From positions 1 to 5,182 of the forward strand of contig DYCT01000164.1 in NCBI GenBank assembly GCA_019417975.1: a stretch of 5,182 nucleotides of DNA. The letters are read 5' to 3'. The notes beneath the pieces were generated by a model, which saw only the letters and a list, made by a program, of their open reading frames with translations, did no database searches and had not been told where the DNA came from. Source of the stretch: Bacteroides sp. (GTDB lineage Bacteria; Bacteroidota; Bacteroidia; Bacteroidales; Bacteroidaceae). The translations under genes and the position numbers were made by a program. Below, in pieces: positions 4,801-5,182 of this stretch (its first letter is position 1; each line of letters starts with the position of its first letter).

Positions 4801-5182
4801 GGCGTATGAAGCGGATTCTATTGTTGGTAGCAGCCCTATGTGTGGCTGGCCTTTTAGAAGCACAAGATTTTGTGAGTCGTTTTATGAAAGATCGAACCTC
4901 CGATTCTAACTTGGAGTGTATCAGTATCAGTTTAAAAATGATTCAGGAAGTATTGGATATAAAAGCGGATGCCAGCAATAAAGAGTTGCTTGATATGATA
5001 TCGGAACTGAAGAGTATGCAGATTTTGTCGTCGGATGTGAAAGGGAAGATGTATTATAAAGAGGCAGAGGAAATCCTAAAACGAAATACAACGCGCTTCG
5101 AACCTTTCGCTTCTTATCAGGCGAAAGATATGAGCTCTCAGATTTTGGTACGTCGCCGAGGGAAGAACATTGTTGAATTGGT
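4797..5182 (+). CDS. DUF4252 exported protein, 3' end missing
   Basis: The first 128 codons are present, with the frame open to the window edge. The start ATG (4797-4799) overlaps the preceding TGA stop as ATGA. A second in-frame ATG at 4806 is possible, but the overlap favours the first. Residues 1-22 are a signal peptide: a basic MRRMKR, a hydrophobic core (ILLLVAALCVAGLL) and a likely signal peptidase I cut after EA, before QDF. C15 lies in the core, but the residue before it is Leu, so it is not a proper lipobox. The mature start, DFVSRFMKDRTSDSNLECIS (24-43), followed by an amphipathic helix and ELKSMQILS (70-78), matches DUF4252 proteins of Bacteroidetes as I recall them. Their function is unknown. 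The protein would lie in the periplasm or outer envelope. Cotranscription with the sigma factor and membrane protein suggests it belongs to the same envelope response, as a sensor partner or effector. Confidence 0.8.
   Translation, partial: MRRMKRILLLVAALCVAGLLEAQDFVSRFMKDRTSDSNLECISISLKMIQEVLDIKADASNKELLDMISELKSMQILSSDVKGKMYYKEAEEILKRNTTRFEPFASYQAKDMSSQILVRRRGKNIVEL

Noticed and set aside
4797..4862. Lipoprotein signal in the DUF4252 protein (Cys at residue 15)
   Set aside because: The residue before the Cys is Leu and the Cys lies within the hydrophobic core, so the lipobox rule is not met; a signal peptidase I site after residue 22 fits better.

Overview
The window looks like chromosomal DNA of a Bacteroidales gut commensal, most likely Bacteroides or a close relative. 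The evidence is an A+T-leaning but moderate base composition, start codons with almost no Shine-Dalgarno sequences, and exact or near-exact copies of the Bacteroides promoter element TAnnTTTG ahead of three genes. The gene content also fits: an ECF sigma factor followed by a DUF4252 secreted protein. The species call is an inference; no database search was possible.

Layout from left to right. (1) 1-770, plus strand: the glycine-rich tail of a TPM-domain protein (5' end outside the window), then lemA. A 15-codon mini-ORF exactly bridges the two genes, and a 25-bp hairpin follows lemA. (2) 869-1573, minus strand: a YgjP-like (DUF45/M48-type) zinc metallopeptidase, convergent with lemA. (3) 1574-1702: a compact divergent promoter region serving the peptidase (minus) and speA (plus). 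(4) 1703-3595, plus strand: complete speA, biosynthetic PLP-dependent arginine decarboxylase. (5) 3596-3785: a 190-bp intergenic region with a foldable branched RNA segment, a strong intrinsic terminator, and a promoter whose -33 element lies inside the terminator T-tract. (6) 3786-5182, plus strand: an overlapping three-gene operon of ECF sigma factor, single-pass membrane protein (candidate anti-sigma) and DUF4252 exported protein (3' end outside the window).

The genes form four transcription units. TPM and LemA are both membrane-linked proteins often found as neighbours. SpeA makes agmatine, the first step from arginine to polyamines. The last unit has the architecture of a cell-envelope signalling cassette: cytoplasmic sigma factor, membrane-spanning candidate regulator and exported protein, joined by 11-nt and 4-nt overlaps that imply translational coupling. 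No mobile element, CRISPR array, tRNA or rRNA was seen. All protein families here are recognisable. The less ordinary content is in the intergenic RNA structures, the mini-ORF and the poorly understood sigma/membrane/DUF4252 cassette.
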